In this document: piece after piece, positions 53,233-61,415 of the stretch | How the letters are laid out: the number at the start of each line of letters is the position of its first letter | Numbering within the stretch: the first letter of the stretch is position 1 | DNA from: Nocardia bovistercoris | GTDB taxonomy: Bacteria > Actinomycetota > Actinomycetes > Mycobacteriales > Mycobacteriaceae | Assembly: GCF_015674855.1 (NCBI RefSeq) | Contig: NZ_JADMLG010000025.1 | Span: forward strand, 1-64,000 | DNA length: 64,000 bases | Direction of reading: 5' to 3' | The notes under the pieces: model-generated | The model's input: the letters and a program-made list of their open reading frames with translations, nothing else | Databases searched by the model: none | Told to the model about the DNA's origin: nothing | Position numbers and translations under genes: made by a program

Positions 53233-53246
53233 TGGAACGCGTTCTA
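53233..53246. promoter_or_regulatory. KstR-type operator before the acyl-CoA ligase
   Basis: TGGAACGCGTTCTA fully matches TnnAACnnGTTnnA. It starts at the base after the previous stop codon and ends 11 bases before the ligase GTG, so the ligase can be expressed separately from the F420-type gene. Confidence 0.88.
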
Positions 53247-53257
53247 AATTTGAAAGG

Positions 53258-54814
53258 GTGACGGCACCGGAGCCAGTGGCAATTCTCGGACTGTGGAACA
53301 TCGCCGACGCCGAACCGGAACGGGTCGCCGTGGTCGATCCGTCCGGCCGGGAGGTGACCTATCGAGAACTGGCCCGCCTCGCCGACCGCTATGCCAACGG
53401 ACTCGCCGCGCTCGGCCTGGAAACGGGCGACGTGCTGGTCACGATGGTGCACAACGGCGTCGAGGCGATCGCCGCCTATTTCGCGGCCTACCAGGCCGGC
53501 TACTACATCGTGGCCGTGAACTGGCACCTCACCGGCCCCGAAGTCGCCTACATCCTCCGCGACAGCGAGGCCAGGGCGTTCATCGCCGGTGAGCGGTTCG
53601 CCGCGGCCGCCGTCGCCGCCGCCGACGCGGCCGGGCTGCCCGCCGCCGCGCGATTCTCGGTCGGCGCGATCGACGGGTTCACCCCCCTCGACAGCCTCGG
53701 CTCGGATCGGGACGGACGCCCCGAACACCGCAGCACCGGCGCGCCCATGCTCTACACCTCGGGCACCACCGGCAAGCCCAAGGGGGTGCGCCGCCCGCTG
53801 ACCGGCGCCGACCCGGACGACGTGCCGCTGTACGCCACCGTCTTCTTCGGGCTCTTCGGCCTCGCGCCCTACGACGACAACGTGCACATCTGCGGGTCGC
53901 CGCTCTACCACACGGCCGTGCTGAACTTCGCGACCATCTCGATCCAGTTGGGACACAAGCTCGTTCTCATGGACCGCTGGGACGCCGAGGACATGCTGCG
54001 GCTCATCGACACCCACCGCGTCACCCACAGTCACATGGTGCCGACCCAGTTCCACCGGCTGCTCGCCCTGCCCGCCGAGGTGCGCGTGCGATACGACGTG
54101 TCCTCGCTGCGCAGCATGGTGCACGGCGCGGCGCCGTGCCCGCCGGAGACCAAGCGGCGGATGCTCGAATGGTGGGGGCCGACCGTCACCGAGTACTACG
54201 CGGCCACCGAAGGCGGCGGCACCGTCATCGACGGCGCGGATTGGCTGCGCAAACCCGGTTCGGTCGGCAAGCCGTGGCCGTGGTCGGTCATCAAGATCCT
54301 CGGCGAGCAGGACGGCGCCGAACTGCCTGCCGGGGAGGCGGGGCTGGTCTACATGAAGATGGGCGTCTCCAGTTTCGAATACCACCGGGCCAAGGAGAAG
54401 ACCGAGGAATCGAGGGTCGGTGATCTGTTCACCGTCGGCGATATCGGCCACCTCGACGCCGACGGCTATCTCTACCTGCACGACCGGCGTTCGGATCTGA
54501 TCCTGTCCGGCGGCGTGAACATCTACCCGGCCGAGGTGGAGAACGTGCTGATCACCCATCCTAAGGTCGCGGACGTGGCCGTTTTCGGTATCCCGCACGC
54601 GGATTGGGGACAGCAGGTGCAGGCCGTCATACAGCTCGCCGACGGCGTCGATGCCTGCGCCGAACTCACCGCGGAACTGTTGGACTTCGCGAGTTCGCGA
54701 CTGGCCAAGTACAAGATCCCGAAGTCGGTGGACTACCTGCCCGAACTGCCGCGCGACCCGAACGGCAAGCTCTACAAACGCAAGCTGCGCGACCGGTACG
54801 TGCCCGCCACGTGA
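53258..54814 (+). CDS. Acyl-CoA ligase of the steroid island
   Basis: 518 aa from GTG at 53258. Adenylate-forming enzyme: MLYTSGTTGKPKGV, MVHGAAPCPPETKRRML, YYAATEGGGTV, FTVGDIGHLDADGYLYL and catalytic Lys region PNGKLYKRKLRDRY. It differs from both FadD3 (29913) and FadD19 (56938). The KstR-type box suggests a side-chain or related acyl substrate. KPKGVRRPLTG and the ATEGGG motif recall bile-acid or cyclohexanoyl-type ligases, but I cannot name it. Convergent with the sigma factor gene. Confidence 0.88.
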   Translation: MTAPEPVAILGLWNIADAEPERVAVVDPSGREVTYRELARLADRYANGLAALGLETGDVLVTMVHNGVEAIAAYFAAYQAGYYIVAVNWHLTGPEVAYILRDSEARAFIAGERFAAAAVAAADAAGLPAAARFSVGAIDGFTPLDSLGSDRDGRPEHRSTGAPMLYTSGTTGKPKGVRRPLTGADPDDVPLYATVFFGLFGLAPYDDNVHICGSPLYHTAVLNFATISIQLGHKLVLMDRWDAEDMLRLIDTHRVTHSHMVPTQFHRLLALPAEVRVRYDVSSLRSMVHGAAPCPPETKRRMLEWWGPTVTEYYAATEGGGTVIDGADWLRKPGSVGKPWPWSVIKILGEQDGAELPAGEAGLVYMKMGVSSFEYHRAKEKTEESRVGDLFTVGDIGHLDADGYLYLHDRRSDLILSGGVNIYPAEVENVLITHPKVADVAVFGIPHADWGQQVQAVIQLADGVDACAELTAELLDFASSRLAKYKIPKSVDYLPELPRDPNGKLYKRKLRDRYVPAT

Positions 54815-54841
54815 ACCCGGCGCCCGGGCGGGCACGCGCGC

Positions 54842-55984
54842 TCAGTCGACCGGTTCGCGCAGCTCGGGCGGCAGGTCGAAGAGCGGGAACAGGCGGGCGG
54901 TGTCGAGGAAGAAGTTCAGCCCCGCGATCGTCTCGCCCTCGAGTTCCAGCACCGTGACCGCCCACGGGGTGTAGAGGCCTGGCTGCTCGGTGGGCTTGTA
55001 CTGGCCGAAGGCGATGTGGCCGTTCGCGCCCGCGAGACGGACGAGTTTGGAACCGGCGCATGCGCTTCCGGTGCCGAGCATGAAGGCCGCGACGTTCTCC
55101 GGACCCGAGATCCAGAGTTCGAAGGGCGGCATGGACAGTGCCACATCGGCTTTCAGCAGCGCGGTGAGCGCGTCCATGTCGTATGCCTCGAAGGCGGTGA
55201 CGAAATCGTCGACGAGTTTGCGTTGGTTCACATCGGATTCGTCGTAGTCGTCTCCGGCGGCGGGCTGCACCTTGGACATCGTCGCCCGCGCGCGTTGCAG
55301 TGCGCTGTTCACCGAGGCCGTCGTCATGGTGAGGGCCTCGGCGGTCTCGTTGGCCGAGAATCTCAGCACCTCGCGCATGATGAGGATGGCGCGTTGGGTG
55401 GCGGGCAGATGCTGACACGCCGCGACGAAGGCGAGCCGCAGCGTGTCCTTGGTCGAGGCGTGATCGGCCGGGTCGGCGCCGAAGGCGAGCGCGTTCGGGA
55501 TCGGCTCGATCCAGACGTAGTCCGGCTGCGGCGCGGGCAGTGTGGAATCGGGCCGCGACGGGCCGTTGAGATCCATCGGGCGGGCGCGGCGCTGCGGGCC
55601 GTCGAGCATGTCGAGGCAGACGTTGGTGGTGATCTTGTAGAGCCAGGACCGCAGGCTTGCCCTGCCCTCGAAGGAGTCGTAGGACTTCCAGGCGCGGGTG
55701 AAGGTCTCCTGTACCGCGTCCTCGGCCTCGAAGGAGGAGCCGAGCATGCGGTAGGCGTAGGCGCACAGTTCCCTGCGGTGCGCCTCGAAGGAGGCGAGGA
55801 CATCCTCGCCGAGCGCGTTCGCGGAGCCGAGGCCCGCCGCTGAGGTGGCGGCGGCCCGCGCGCTCCCGGTGCCGAGCGCGCCGACGCCGGGGGTGTCGGC
55901 CGTGCCGAGGGCAGTGTTGGTCGCGCCGGGGGCGGTGTTGGTCGCGCCAGGGGCGGCGGCGGCCGGGCCGGACGTGTCGGTCAT
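54842..55984 (-). CDS. ECF sigma factor with C-terminal SnoaL-like domain (SigJ/SigG type)
   Basis: 380 aa from ATG at 55984 (a longer frame begins at 56062). Sigma region 2: FEAHRRELCAYAYRMLGSSFEAEDAVQETFTRAWKSYDSFEG; region 4: LPATQRAILIMREVLRFSANETAEALTMTTASVNSALQRAR. The last 120 residues are an NTF2/SnoaL-type domain (LVDDFVTAFEAYDMDALTALLKADVALSMPPF), as in ECF41/56-like SigJ and SigG, which need no separate anti-sigma. The first 50 residues are Ala/Gly/Thr repeats (GATNTAPGATNTALG). Located between two steroid ligase units; the regulon is unknown. Confidence 0.9.
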   Translation of the reverse strand: MTDTSGPAAAAPGATNTAPGATNTALGTADTPGVGALGTGSARAAATSAAGLGSANALGEDVLASFEAHRRELCAYAYRMLGSSFEAEDAVQETFTRAWKSYDSFEGRASLRSWLYKITTNVCLDMLDGPQRRARPMDLNGPSRPDSTLPAPQPDYVWIEPIPNALAFGADPADHASTKDTLRLAFVAACQHLPATQRAILIMREVLRFSANETAEALTMTTASVNSALQRARATMSKVQPAAGDDYDESDVNQRKLVDDFVTAFEAYDMDALTALLKADVALSMPPFELWISGPENVAAFMLGTGSACAGSKLVRLAGANGHIAFGQYKPTEQPGLYTPWAVTVLELEGETIAGLNFFLDTARLFPLFDLPPELREPVD

Positions 55985-56095
55985 GGTGCTCACCCTGCCA
56001 CAGGGCACCGACAGATCGCAGCGGGAATCGTCCGCGAACACCCGCTCGACCTGCGTAATCAAGATCGGCGGCGAGTTCAGCGCCGCCGCGCGGGC

Positions 56096-56878
56096 TCAGG
56101 CGCCGGTGAACTTCGCCGGGCGCTTCTCGGCGAAGGCCCTCGGACCCTCTTTGGCGTCGGCGGATTTGAACACCTCGCCGCCGATCTCGCCGTCGAGTTT
56201 GAAGGCGTCGTTCTCGTGCATACCCTCGGTCTCGCGGATGGCGCGCAGGATGGCGCGCACCGCGACCGGACCGTTGGCGGCGATCGTGGCCGCGGTCTCC
56301 AACGCCTTGTCGAGCGCGGTGCCGTCGGGGACGACATGGCCGACCAGGCCGATCTCCTTGGCTTCCGCGGCGGTGATGTGGCGTCCGGTCAGCAGGATGT
56401 CGGCGGCGATGGTGTACGGGATCTGGCGGACCAGCCGCACCGCCGAGCCGCCGAGCGGATACAGCCCCCACCGTGCTTCGGAGACACCGAATTTCGCGCT
56501 CTGGCCCGCGATCCTGATGTCGGTGGCCTGCAGGATCTCGGTGCCGCCCGCGATGGCCGCGCCCTCGACCGCCGCGATCAGCGGCTTGGTGAGTCGCCTG
56601 CCCTTGAGCAGGGAGTCGATGCGCGACAGATCCCAGCCGCCGCCCGCGAACGAGTCGCCGGGGTGGGCGGTGGTCATGGCCTTGAGGTCGGCGCCCGCGC
56701 AGAACGCGCCGCCCGCGCCGGTGAGGATGGCGACCCGGATGTCCGGATCGCCGTCGACCTGGTCCCAGGCGTCGCGCATGATCGCCAGCATCTCGTTGGA
56801 GAGCGCGTTGCGGGCCTCGGGCCGGTTCATGGTGACGATGAGAACGTGGTCGCGCTTCTCGACGAGGCAGTGCGGCAT
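56096..56878 (-). CDS. echA19: EchA19, enoyl-CoA hydratase of the cholesterol side chain
   Basis: 260 aa from ATG at 56878. Crotonase fold: LIVTMNRPEARNALSNEMLAIM, LTGAGGAFCAGADLKAMT, PLIAAVEGAAIAGGTEILQATDIR, plus SEARWGLYPLGGSAVRLVRQIPYTIA and KEGPRAFAEKRPAKF as in M. tuberculosis EchA19 (Rv3516). It hydrates steroid enoyl-CoA made after FadD19 activation. Divergent from fadD19, sharing one KstR-type box. Confidence 0.93.
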   Translation of the reverse strand: MPHCLVEKRDHVLIVTMNRPEARNALSNEMLAIMRDAWDQVDGDPDIRVAILTGAGGAFCAGADLKAMTTAHPGDSFAGGGWDLSRIDSLLKGRRLTKPLIAAVEGAAIAGGTEILQATDIRIAGQSAKFGVSEARWGLYPLGGSAVRLVRQIPYTIAADILLTGRHITAAEAKEIGLVGHVVPDGTALDKALETAATIAANGPVAVRAILRAIRETEGMHENDAFKLDGEIGGEVFKSADAKEGPRAFAEKRPAKFTGA

Positions 56879-56912
56879 GGGGATTCTCCTCCGTTTGATC
56901 CTTGTCAGAAAC

Positions 56913-56926
56913 AGTAACACGTTCTA
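56913..56926. promoter_or_regulatory. KstR-type operator between echA19 and fadD19
   Basis: AGTAACACGTTCTA matches TnnAACnnGTTnnA except for the first base. It lies 11 bases before the fadD19 GTG and 34 bases before echA19. Confidence 0.78.
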
Positions 56927-56937
56927 TTTTTAACTTT

Positions 56938-58587
56938 GTGACCTACAACATAGCGGACTTCGTCGAACACACGATCGACCTCATGCCCGACCGCGTCGCT
57001 CTGGTGGACGACGCCCGCGAGGTGACCTTCGCCCAGTTGGAGGAGCGAGCCAACAAACTGGCGCATTACCTGCAAGAACAGGGAATCAAGCCGGGGGACA
57101 AGGTCGGCCTGTACTCCAGGAACACCATCGAGGCCGTCGAAACCATGGTCGCGGTGTTCAAGGCGCGAGCCGTATTGGTCAACGTGAACTTCCGCTATGT
57201 CGAGAACGAGTTGCAGTACATATTCGACAACTCGGACATGGTCGCGCTCGTCCACGAACGCCGCTACACCGACCGGGTCGGCGCCGTGCGGGGGCGTACC
57301 CCGAAACTGAATACGGTCGTCGTCATCGATGACGATACGGCCGGGCGGATCCCCACCGCAGCCGATTCCATCGATTACGACACGGCGCTCGAGATCTCCT
57401 CGGGGGAGCGCGATTTCGGCCCGCGCTCGGTCGACGACATCTTCATGCTCTACACCGGCGGCACCACCGGCATGCCCAAAGGCGTGATGTGGCGGCAGGA
57501 GGACTGGTGGCGGGTGCTCGGCGGCGGCATCAACTTCGTCACCGGCGAGGCCGTCGAGGACGAATGGCAGCAGGCCGAGACGGGCGCGGGCAATCCGCAG
57601 ATGGTGCGCTATCCGATTCCGCCGCTCATCCACGGCGGTTCGCAGTCGGCGATCTTCCACGGTCTTTTCGACGGCGGAAAGACCGTCATGCTGCCCGAAT
57701 TCGACGGTCACACGGTATGGCGCGCGATCGACCGGCACGCGGTCAACCTGATCTTCATCACCGGCGACGCCATGGCGCGCCCGCTGCTCGACGCGCTGCG
57801 GACCGGAGATCCGGAAACCGGTGTGCCGTACCAGCATCCGAACCTGTGGGCGATGGCGAGCACCGCCGCGTTGTTCTCCCCGGTGCTCAAGGACCAGTTC
57901 ATCGACCTGCTGCCCAATACCTTGATCACCGATTCGATCGGGTCGTCGGAAACCGGGTTCGGCGGGCTGGCGGTAATCACCAAGGGGGCCACCCATACCG
58001 GCGGTCCGCGGGTCAAGATCGACGCCGCCACCGAGGTGCTCGACGAGGACGGCAAGCCGGTCGAGCCGGGATCCGGGCGGGTGGGGATGTTGGCGCGCAA
58101 GGGGCATATACCGCTCGGGTACTACAACGACGAGGTGAAGACCGCGGCCACGTTCAAGGTCGTCAACGGCGTGCGGTACTCGATTCCCGGCGACTACGCG
58201 CGGGTCGAGGCGGACGGCGCGGTCACCATGCTCGGGCGCGGGTCGGTCAGCATCAACAGCGGCGGCGAGAAGATCTACCCGGAGGAGGTAGAGGGCGCGC
58301 TCAAGGCGCATCCTCGGATCTTCGACGCCCTCGTGGTCGGAGTGCCCGACGAACGGTGGGGGCAGCGGGTGGTCGCGGTGGTGCAGTGCGCGGGCGCCGA
58401 GCGGCCGACGCTGGCCGAATTGCGGCCGGTGCTGACCGCGGAGATCTCGGCGTACAAGCTGCCGCGCAGCCTGTGGTTCGTGCCGGAGATCAAGCGTTCG
58501 CCCGCGGGTAAACCCGATTACCGGTGGGCGAAGGAGCAGACCGAGCTCAGGGCTCCGGACGAGCACGTCGAAGCCACGGGGACATAG
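56938..58587 (+). CDS. fadD19: FadD19, steroid-27-oyl CoA ligase
   Basis: 549 aa from GTG at 56938, with no clear ribosome site (possibly near-leaderless). Very close to M. tuberculosis FadD19: YNIADFVEHTIDLMPDRVAL, VNVNFRYVENELQYIFDNSDMVALVHERRY, MLYTGGTTGMPKGVMWR, MVRYPIPPLIHGG, TDSIGSSETGFGGL, GRGSVSINSGGEKIYPEEVE and KRSPAGKPDYRWAKEQTE. It activates the C27 acid produced by Cyp125 with CoA, feeding EchA19 and later FadA5. Confidence 0.95.
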   Translation: MTYNIADFVEHTIDLMPDRVALVDDAREVTFAQLEERANKLAHYLQEQGIKPGDKVGLYSRNTIEAVETMVAVFKARAVLVNVNFRYVENELQYIFDNSDMVALVHERRYTDRVGAVRGRTPKLNTVVVIDDDTAGRIPTAADSIDYDTALEISSGERDFGPRSVDDIFMLYTGGTTGMPKGVMWRQEDWWRVLGGGINFVTGEAVEDEWQQAETGAGNPQMVRYPIPPLIHGGSQSAIFHGLFDGGKTVMLPEFDGHTVWRAIDRHAVNLIFITGDAMARPLLDALRTGDPETGVPYQHPNLWAMASTAALFSPVLKDQFIDLLPNTLITDSIGSSETGFGGLAVITKGATHTGGPRVKIDAATEVLDEDGKPVEPGSGRVGMLARKGHIPLGYYNDEVKTAATFKVVNGVRYSIPGDYARVEADGAVTMLGRGSVSINSGGEKIYPEEVEGALKAHPRIFDALVVGVPDERWGQRVVAVVQCAGAERPTLAELRPVLTAEISAYKLPRSLWFVPEIKRSPAGKPDYRWAKEQTELRAPDEHVEATGT

Positions 58588-58638
58588 ATCCACGGGGGAC
58601 ATAGATACTGTGGGCAAGTAATAATCTTCTCGACCGAC

Positions 58639-58668
58639 AGGGCCGTCGCGCTTCGCCGCGTCGGCCCT
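58639..58668 (+). terminator. Hairpin between fadD19 and the thioesterase gene
   Basis: A 12-bp stem AGGGCCGTCGCG / CGCGTCGGCCCT with one T-T mismatch and a 6-base loop, about 50 bases after the fadD19 stop, followed by TTCC. It separates the two same-strand units. Confidence 0.6.
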
Positions 58669-58704
58669 TCCGCAGCCCCGGCGACGCGCCGGAGGGGAGT
58701 GGAC

Positions 58705-59529
58705 ATGACAGCACCGATGGCATTCTTCGAGCGGACCCCGGTGGGATTCGAACCGCTCGCCTACTCGGCGAGCGCGTGGTCGCCGGACATGGTCAACGGG
58801 CCCGCGGTCTGCGGTCTGCTCGCCCGCACGCTCGAACTCGAATTCGGGGCGCCGGAGTTCACCCCGGTGCGGCTGACCGTCGACCTGTTCCGCCCGGTCC
58901 AGCGCCGCACCTCCGAGGTGCGCACCGTCGAAGTGCGCTCGGGCAACCGGATCCGGGTCGCCGACGCCGAACTCGTCCAGGACGGCGAGGTGAAGGCCCG
59001 CGCCACCGCGGTCTTCCTGCGACGCTCCCAACAGCCGCCGGGGGAACTGTGGACGCGCGCCGAACTGCCCGCGCCACCGCCGGAGGAACTGTCCGACCCG
59101 CCGGGACGGCCGCTGTGGGGCAGCGACGACCATCCCGACGGCTGGACCGGCGACCTTAGCGAACACCAGAACGCCAGCCGCAAACGCTGCTGGCAGACAC
59201 CGCTGCCGACGGTGCTCGGCGAACCGCTCACACCGTTCGCGGCCGTGGCGACCATCGCCGAAGCGGCGAGTCTGATGACCAACTGGAGCACCGCGGGCGT
59301 CGGCTTCATCAACGCCGACCTCACCATCGCGCTGACCCGCCCGGTGCGCGGCACCGCCATCGGCGTCGAAGGCGACAGCCATTTCAGCGAACACGGCATC
59401 TCGGTGGGCAGCGCCACCCTCTTCGACCGCGAAGGGGCCTTCGGCACCGCGATGGTGACCGCGCTCGCGAACGCCGAGCGCACGGTCGATTTCGTGGAGG
59501 AGGACTTCGCCGAATTGCGACGAGGCTAG
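58705..59529 (+). CDS. Hot-dog acyl-CoA thioesterase family protein
   Basis: 274 aa from ATG at 58705; GGAGGGGAG is 5 bases upstream, which favours it over GTG at 58699. Two hot-dog units: SASAWSPDMVNGPAVCGLLARTLELE, RLTVDLFRPVQRRTSEVRTVEVRSGNRIRV, and NADLTIALTRPVRGTAIGVEGDSHFSEHGISVGSATLFDREG. This is the TesB/PaaI-like double hot-dog pattern. It could release CoA from steroid or other acyl-CoAs. It overlaps the convergent MarR gene by 4 bases. Confidence 0.85.
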   Translation: MTAPMAFFERTPVGFEPLAYSASAWSPDMVNGPAVCGLLARTLELEFGAPEFTPVRLTVDLFRPVQRRTSEVRTVEVRSGNRIRVADAELVQDGEVKARATAVFLRRSQQPPGELWTRAELPAPPPEELSDPPGRPLWGSDDHPDGWTGDLSEHQNASRKRCWQTPLPTVLGEPLTPFAAVATIAEAASLMTNWSTAGVGFINADLTIALTRPVRGTAIGVEGDSHFSEHGISVGSATLFDREGAFGTAMVTALANAERTVDFVEEDFAELRRG

Positions 59530-59969
59530 GCGTTGGCGCGCCCGGTCTCGCGAATACCGCCGATCATCCGTTCCAATGAGCGGATGACAGGTTCGCCCGC
59601 GAGATCGTCGAGGCCGCTGTCCGCGATGGCCGCGGTCATCTCGCGATGCGCGTCCAGCCCGCGCGCGGTGGGGAACACCAGGACGCGGCGGCGATCGGTG
59701 TCATCGACCCGACGGTGTACCAGGTTGTCGGCGATCATCGCGTCGATGAGCCTGGTCAGGCTCGCGCCCGCCAGCAAGGTCGCCTCGCTCAGCTGCGACA
59801 TGGAGCGGCCGTCGGCCGCGGCGACCGCGCCGAGTACATGCCAGCGCGCGATGGAACTGCCGCCGAGCCTGGCCGCGATCACCCGATCCAGTTCCTGCGA
59901 GGCCAGGCGTATGAGTCGAGCCAACTCGGCCAAATCCGCCGAGGCGGCCGGGGCGGTGCTATCGTCCAC
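59526..59969 (-). CDS. MarR-family transcriptional regulator
   Basis: 147 aa from GTG at 59969 (weak ribosome site). Winged-helix MarR features: ASQELDRVIAARLGGSSIARWHVLGAVA, MSQLSEATLLAGASLTRLIDAMIADNLVHRRVDDTDRRRVLVFPTARG, a typical recognition helix and wing. Divergent from the AmiC-like gene with 63 bases between, so probably controls itself and that gene. The pair resembles NhhD/NhhC of Rhodococcus nitrile clusters. Confidence 0.9.
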   Translation of the reverse strand: MDDSTAPAASADLAELARLIRLASQELDRVIAARLGGSSIARWHVLGAVAAADGRSMSQLSEATLLAGASLTRLIDAMIADNLVHRRVDDTDRRRVLVFPTARGLDAHREMTAAIADSGLDDLAGEPVIRSLERMIGGIRETGRANA

Positions 59970-60032
59970 CTCGGCACTATATCCAACGCCGAACACGTCA
60001 TATCCACGCGGAAACGCGCAGGGGTGAATTCC

Positions 60033-61118
60033 ATGGTTGACAGGGATTTCCGTGGTGCGGGGGCAACGGCAACGGTCGACATCGCGCTGGTGATACCGCT
60101 CAGCGGTCCGGCGGGCATGTTCGGGCCGTCCTCGGAGGCTTGCGCCACGCTGGCCGCCGAGGAAATCAATGCCATGGGCGGCATTCTGGATCGCCCGGTG
60201 CGCCTGCACACGGTCGACGCGGGCGCACCGCTGCCGGTGCTGTCGGCGCGAATCGAGCGGATGGTGCGGCACGGACGCGTGGACGGGGTGGTCGGTTGGC
60301 ATCTGTCCAACGCGCGCAAGGTGATCACTCCGCACACCGCGGGTCGGGTGCCGTATGTGTACACCACCTTCTACGAGGGCGGTGAGGACAGCGAAGGCGT
60401 CTACATGGTGGGGGAGACGCCGAGTCAGCAGTTGTTCCCGGCATTGCGTTGGCTGCGTTCGGAATTCGGGTTGCGGCGGTGGTGCGTGGTCGGTAACGAC
60501 TATGTCTGGCCGCGCGAAACCGCCAAGGCCACGCGGGAATACGTCGCGAATACCGATATCGACATCGTCGGCGAAGCCTATGTTCCGTTGGGCGGCAGGC
60601 AGTTCGGGCCGCTGCTCGACCTGATCAGGAACTCGACGGCGCAGGGGGTGCTGCAATTGCTGGTCGGCGCCGACGGCGCGGCCTTCAACGCCGCCTTCGC
60701 CGACGCCGGGCTCGATGAGCACCGTATCCGGTTGAGCATGATGATCGGCGAGGATGTGCTCTACGCGGGTGGGCCCGACAGCACGCGCGGTTTGTACACG
60801 GCCAGTGGCTATTTCGAGAGCGTTGTCACCCCGGAGGGGATGGATTTCGGCAGCAGGTACGTGCGCAGGTACGGCACCTTCGCGCCCGCGCTGAACAATA
60901 TCGGCGAATCCTGTTACGAGGGCATGCTGTTGTTCGCCGCACTGGCCGAGGCGGCGCGCAGTCTCGACCCGCGCGCGATCGAACGCCACGCCGGTCGCGT
61001 CGGATATCGTGGGCCGCGCGGCGATGTGCGGGTGCGAGGGGCGCACACCACGCAGCCGGTCTATCTCGCCGACACCGACTTCCTCGAGTTCAGCGTGCTC
61101 GCCGAACTCACCCAGTAG
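60033..61118 (+). CDS. AmiC/NhhC-like amide-binding regulatory protein
   Basis: 361 aa from ATG at 60033; AGGGGTG lies 7 bases upstream. Type I periplasmic-binding fold: VDIALVIPLSGPAGMFGPSSEACATLAAEEINAMGGILDRPVRL, GRVPYVYTTFYEGGEDSEGVYMVGETPSQQL, RRWCVVGNDYVWPRE and SCYEGMLLFAALAEAA. There is no signal peptide, so it should be cytoplasmic. This matches AmiC-type amide sensors rather than transporter proteins. It is divergent from a MarR gene. No amidase or nitrile hydratase gene is nearby. Confidence 0.88.
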   Translation: MVDRDFRGAGATATVDIALVIPLSGPAGMFGPSSEACATLAAEEINAMGGILDRPVRLHTVDAGAPLPVLSARIERMVRHGRVDGVVGWHLSNARKVITPHTAGRVPYVYTTFYEGGEDSEGVYMVGETPSQQLFPALRWLRSEFGLRRWCVVGNDYVWPRETAKATREYVANTDIDIVGEAYVPLGGRQFGPLLDLIRNSTAQGVLQLLVGADGAAFNAAFADAGLDEHRIRLSMMIGEDVLYAGGPDSTRGLYTASGYFESVVTPEGMDFGSRYVRRYGTFAPALNNIGESCYEGMLLFAALAEAARSLDPRAIERHAGRVGYRGPRGDVRVRGAHTTQPVYLADTDFLEFSVLAELTQ

Positions 61119-61415
61119 TCGGTGTCCTGGGCTTTTCCGCAGGCGACATGGGTCGCCGTGGCGGCGTAATACGAAGTTCACGTTGTGGTTTCGCCCGCGA
61201 TACATCCCTGCATTTGTATCGTCACCGTACGAAATAGGTTCAGTTGAAAATATCCGACCGCGGTGGCGCTGGGCCGCCGAACAACCCGCGGCGCACCGAC
61301 CGTGCCGGAGATCGAGTGCGCCCTCGGGTGGGGTGGAGAACGGGACAGAGCGACCCGTTCCGCCCGTGAGGAGTCGACCCGTCCCCGTCCGGGCGGGTCG
61401 ATTCCGAACGGAAAC
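61119..61415. other. Gap between convergent genes, with inverted repeats
   Basis: Contains GATACA...TGTATC around 61,198-61,220, a GAACGGG/CCCGTTC hairpin at about 61,340-61,360 and a GTCGACCCG/CGGGTCGA hairpin near 61,373-61,410. These probably terminate the two convergent genes. No coding region seen. Confidence 0.5.

Noticed and set aside
56905..59394. An 829-codon minus-strand frame opposite fadD19 and the thioesterase
   Set aside because: Composition is Gly/Arg/Asp/His-heavy without motifs, while both plus-strand genes are strongly recognisable.
61200..61240. A possible KstR-type half-palindrome (GAAATAGGTTCA)
   Set aside because: Lacks the AAC half-site and does not lie before a steroid gene.
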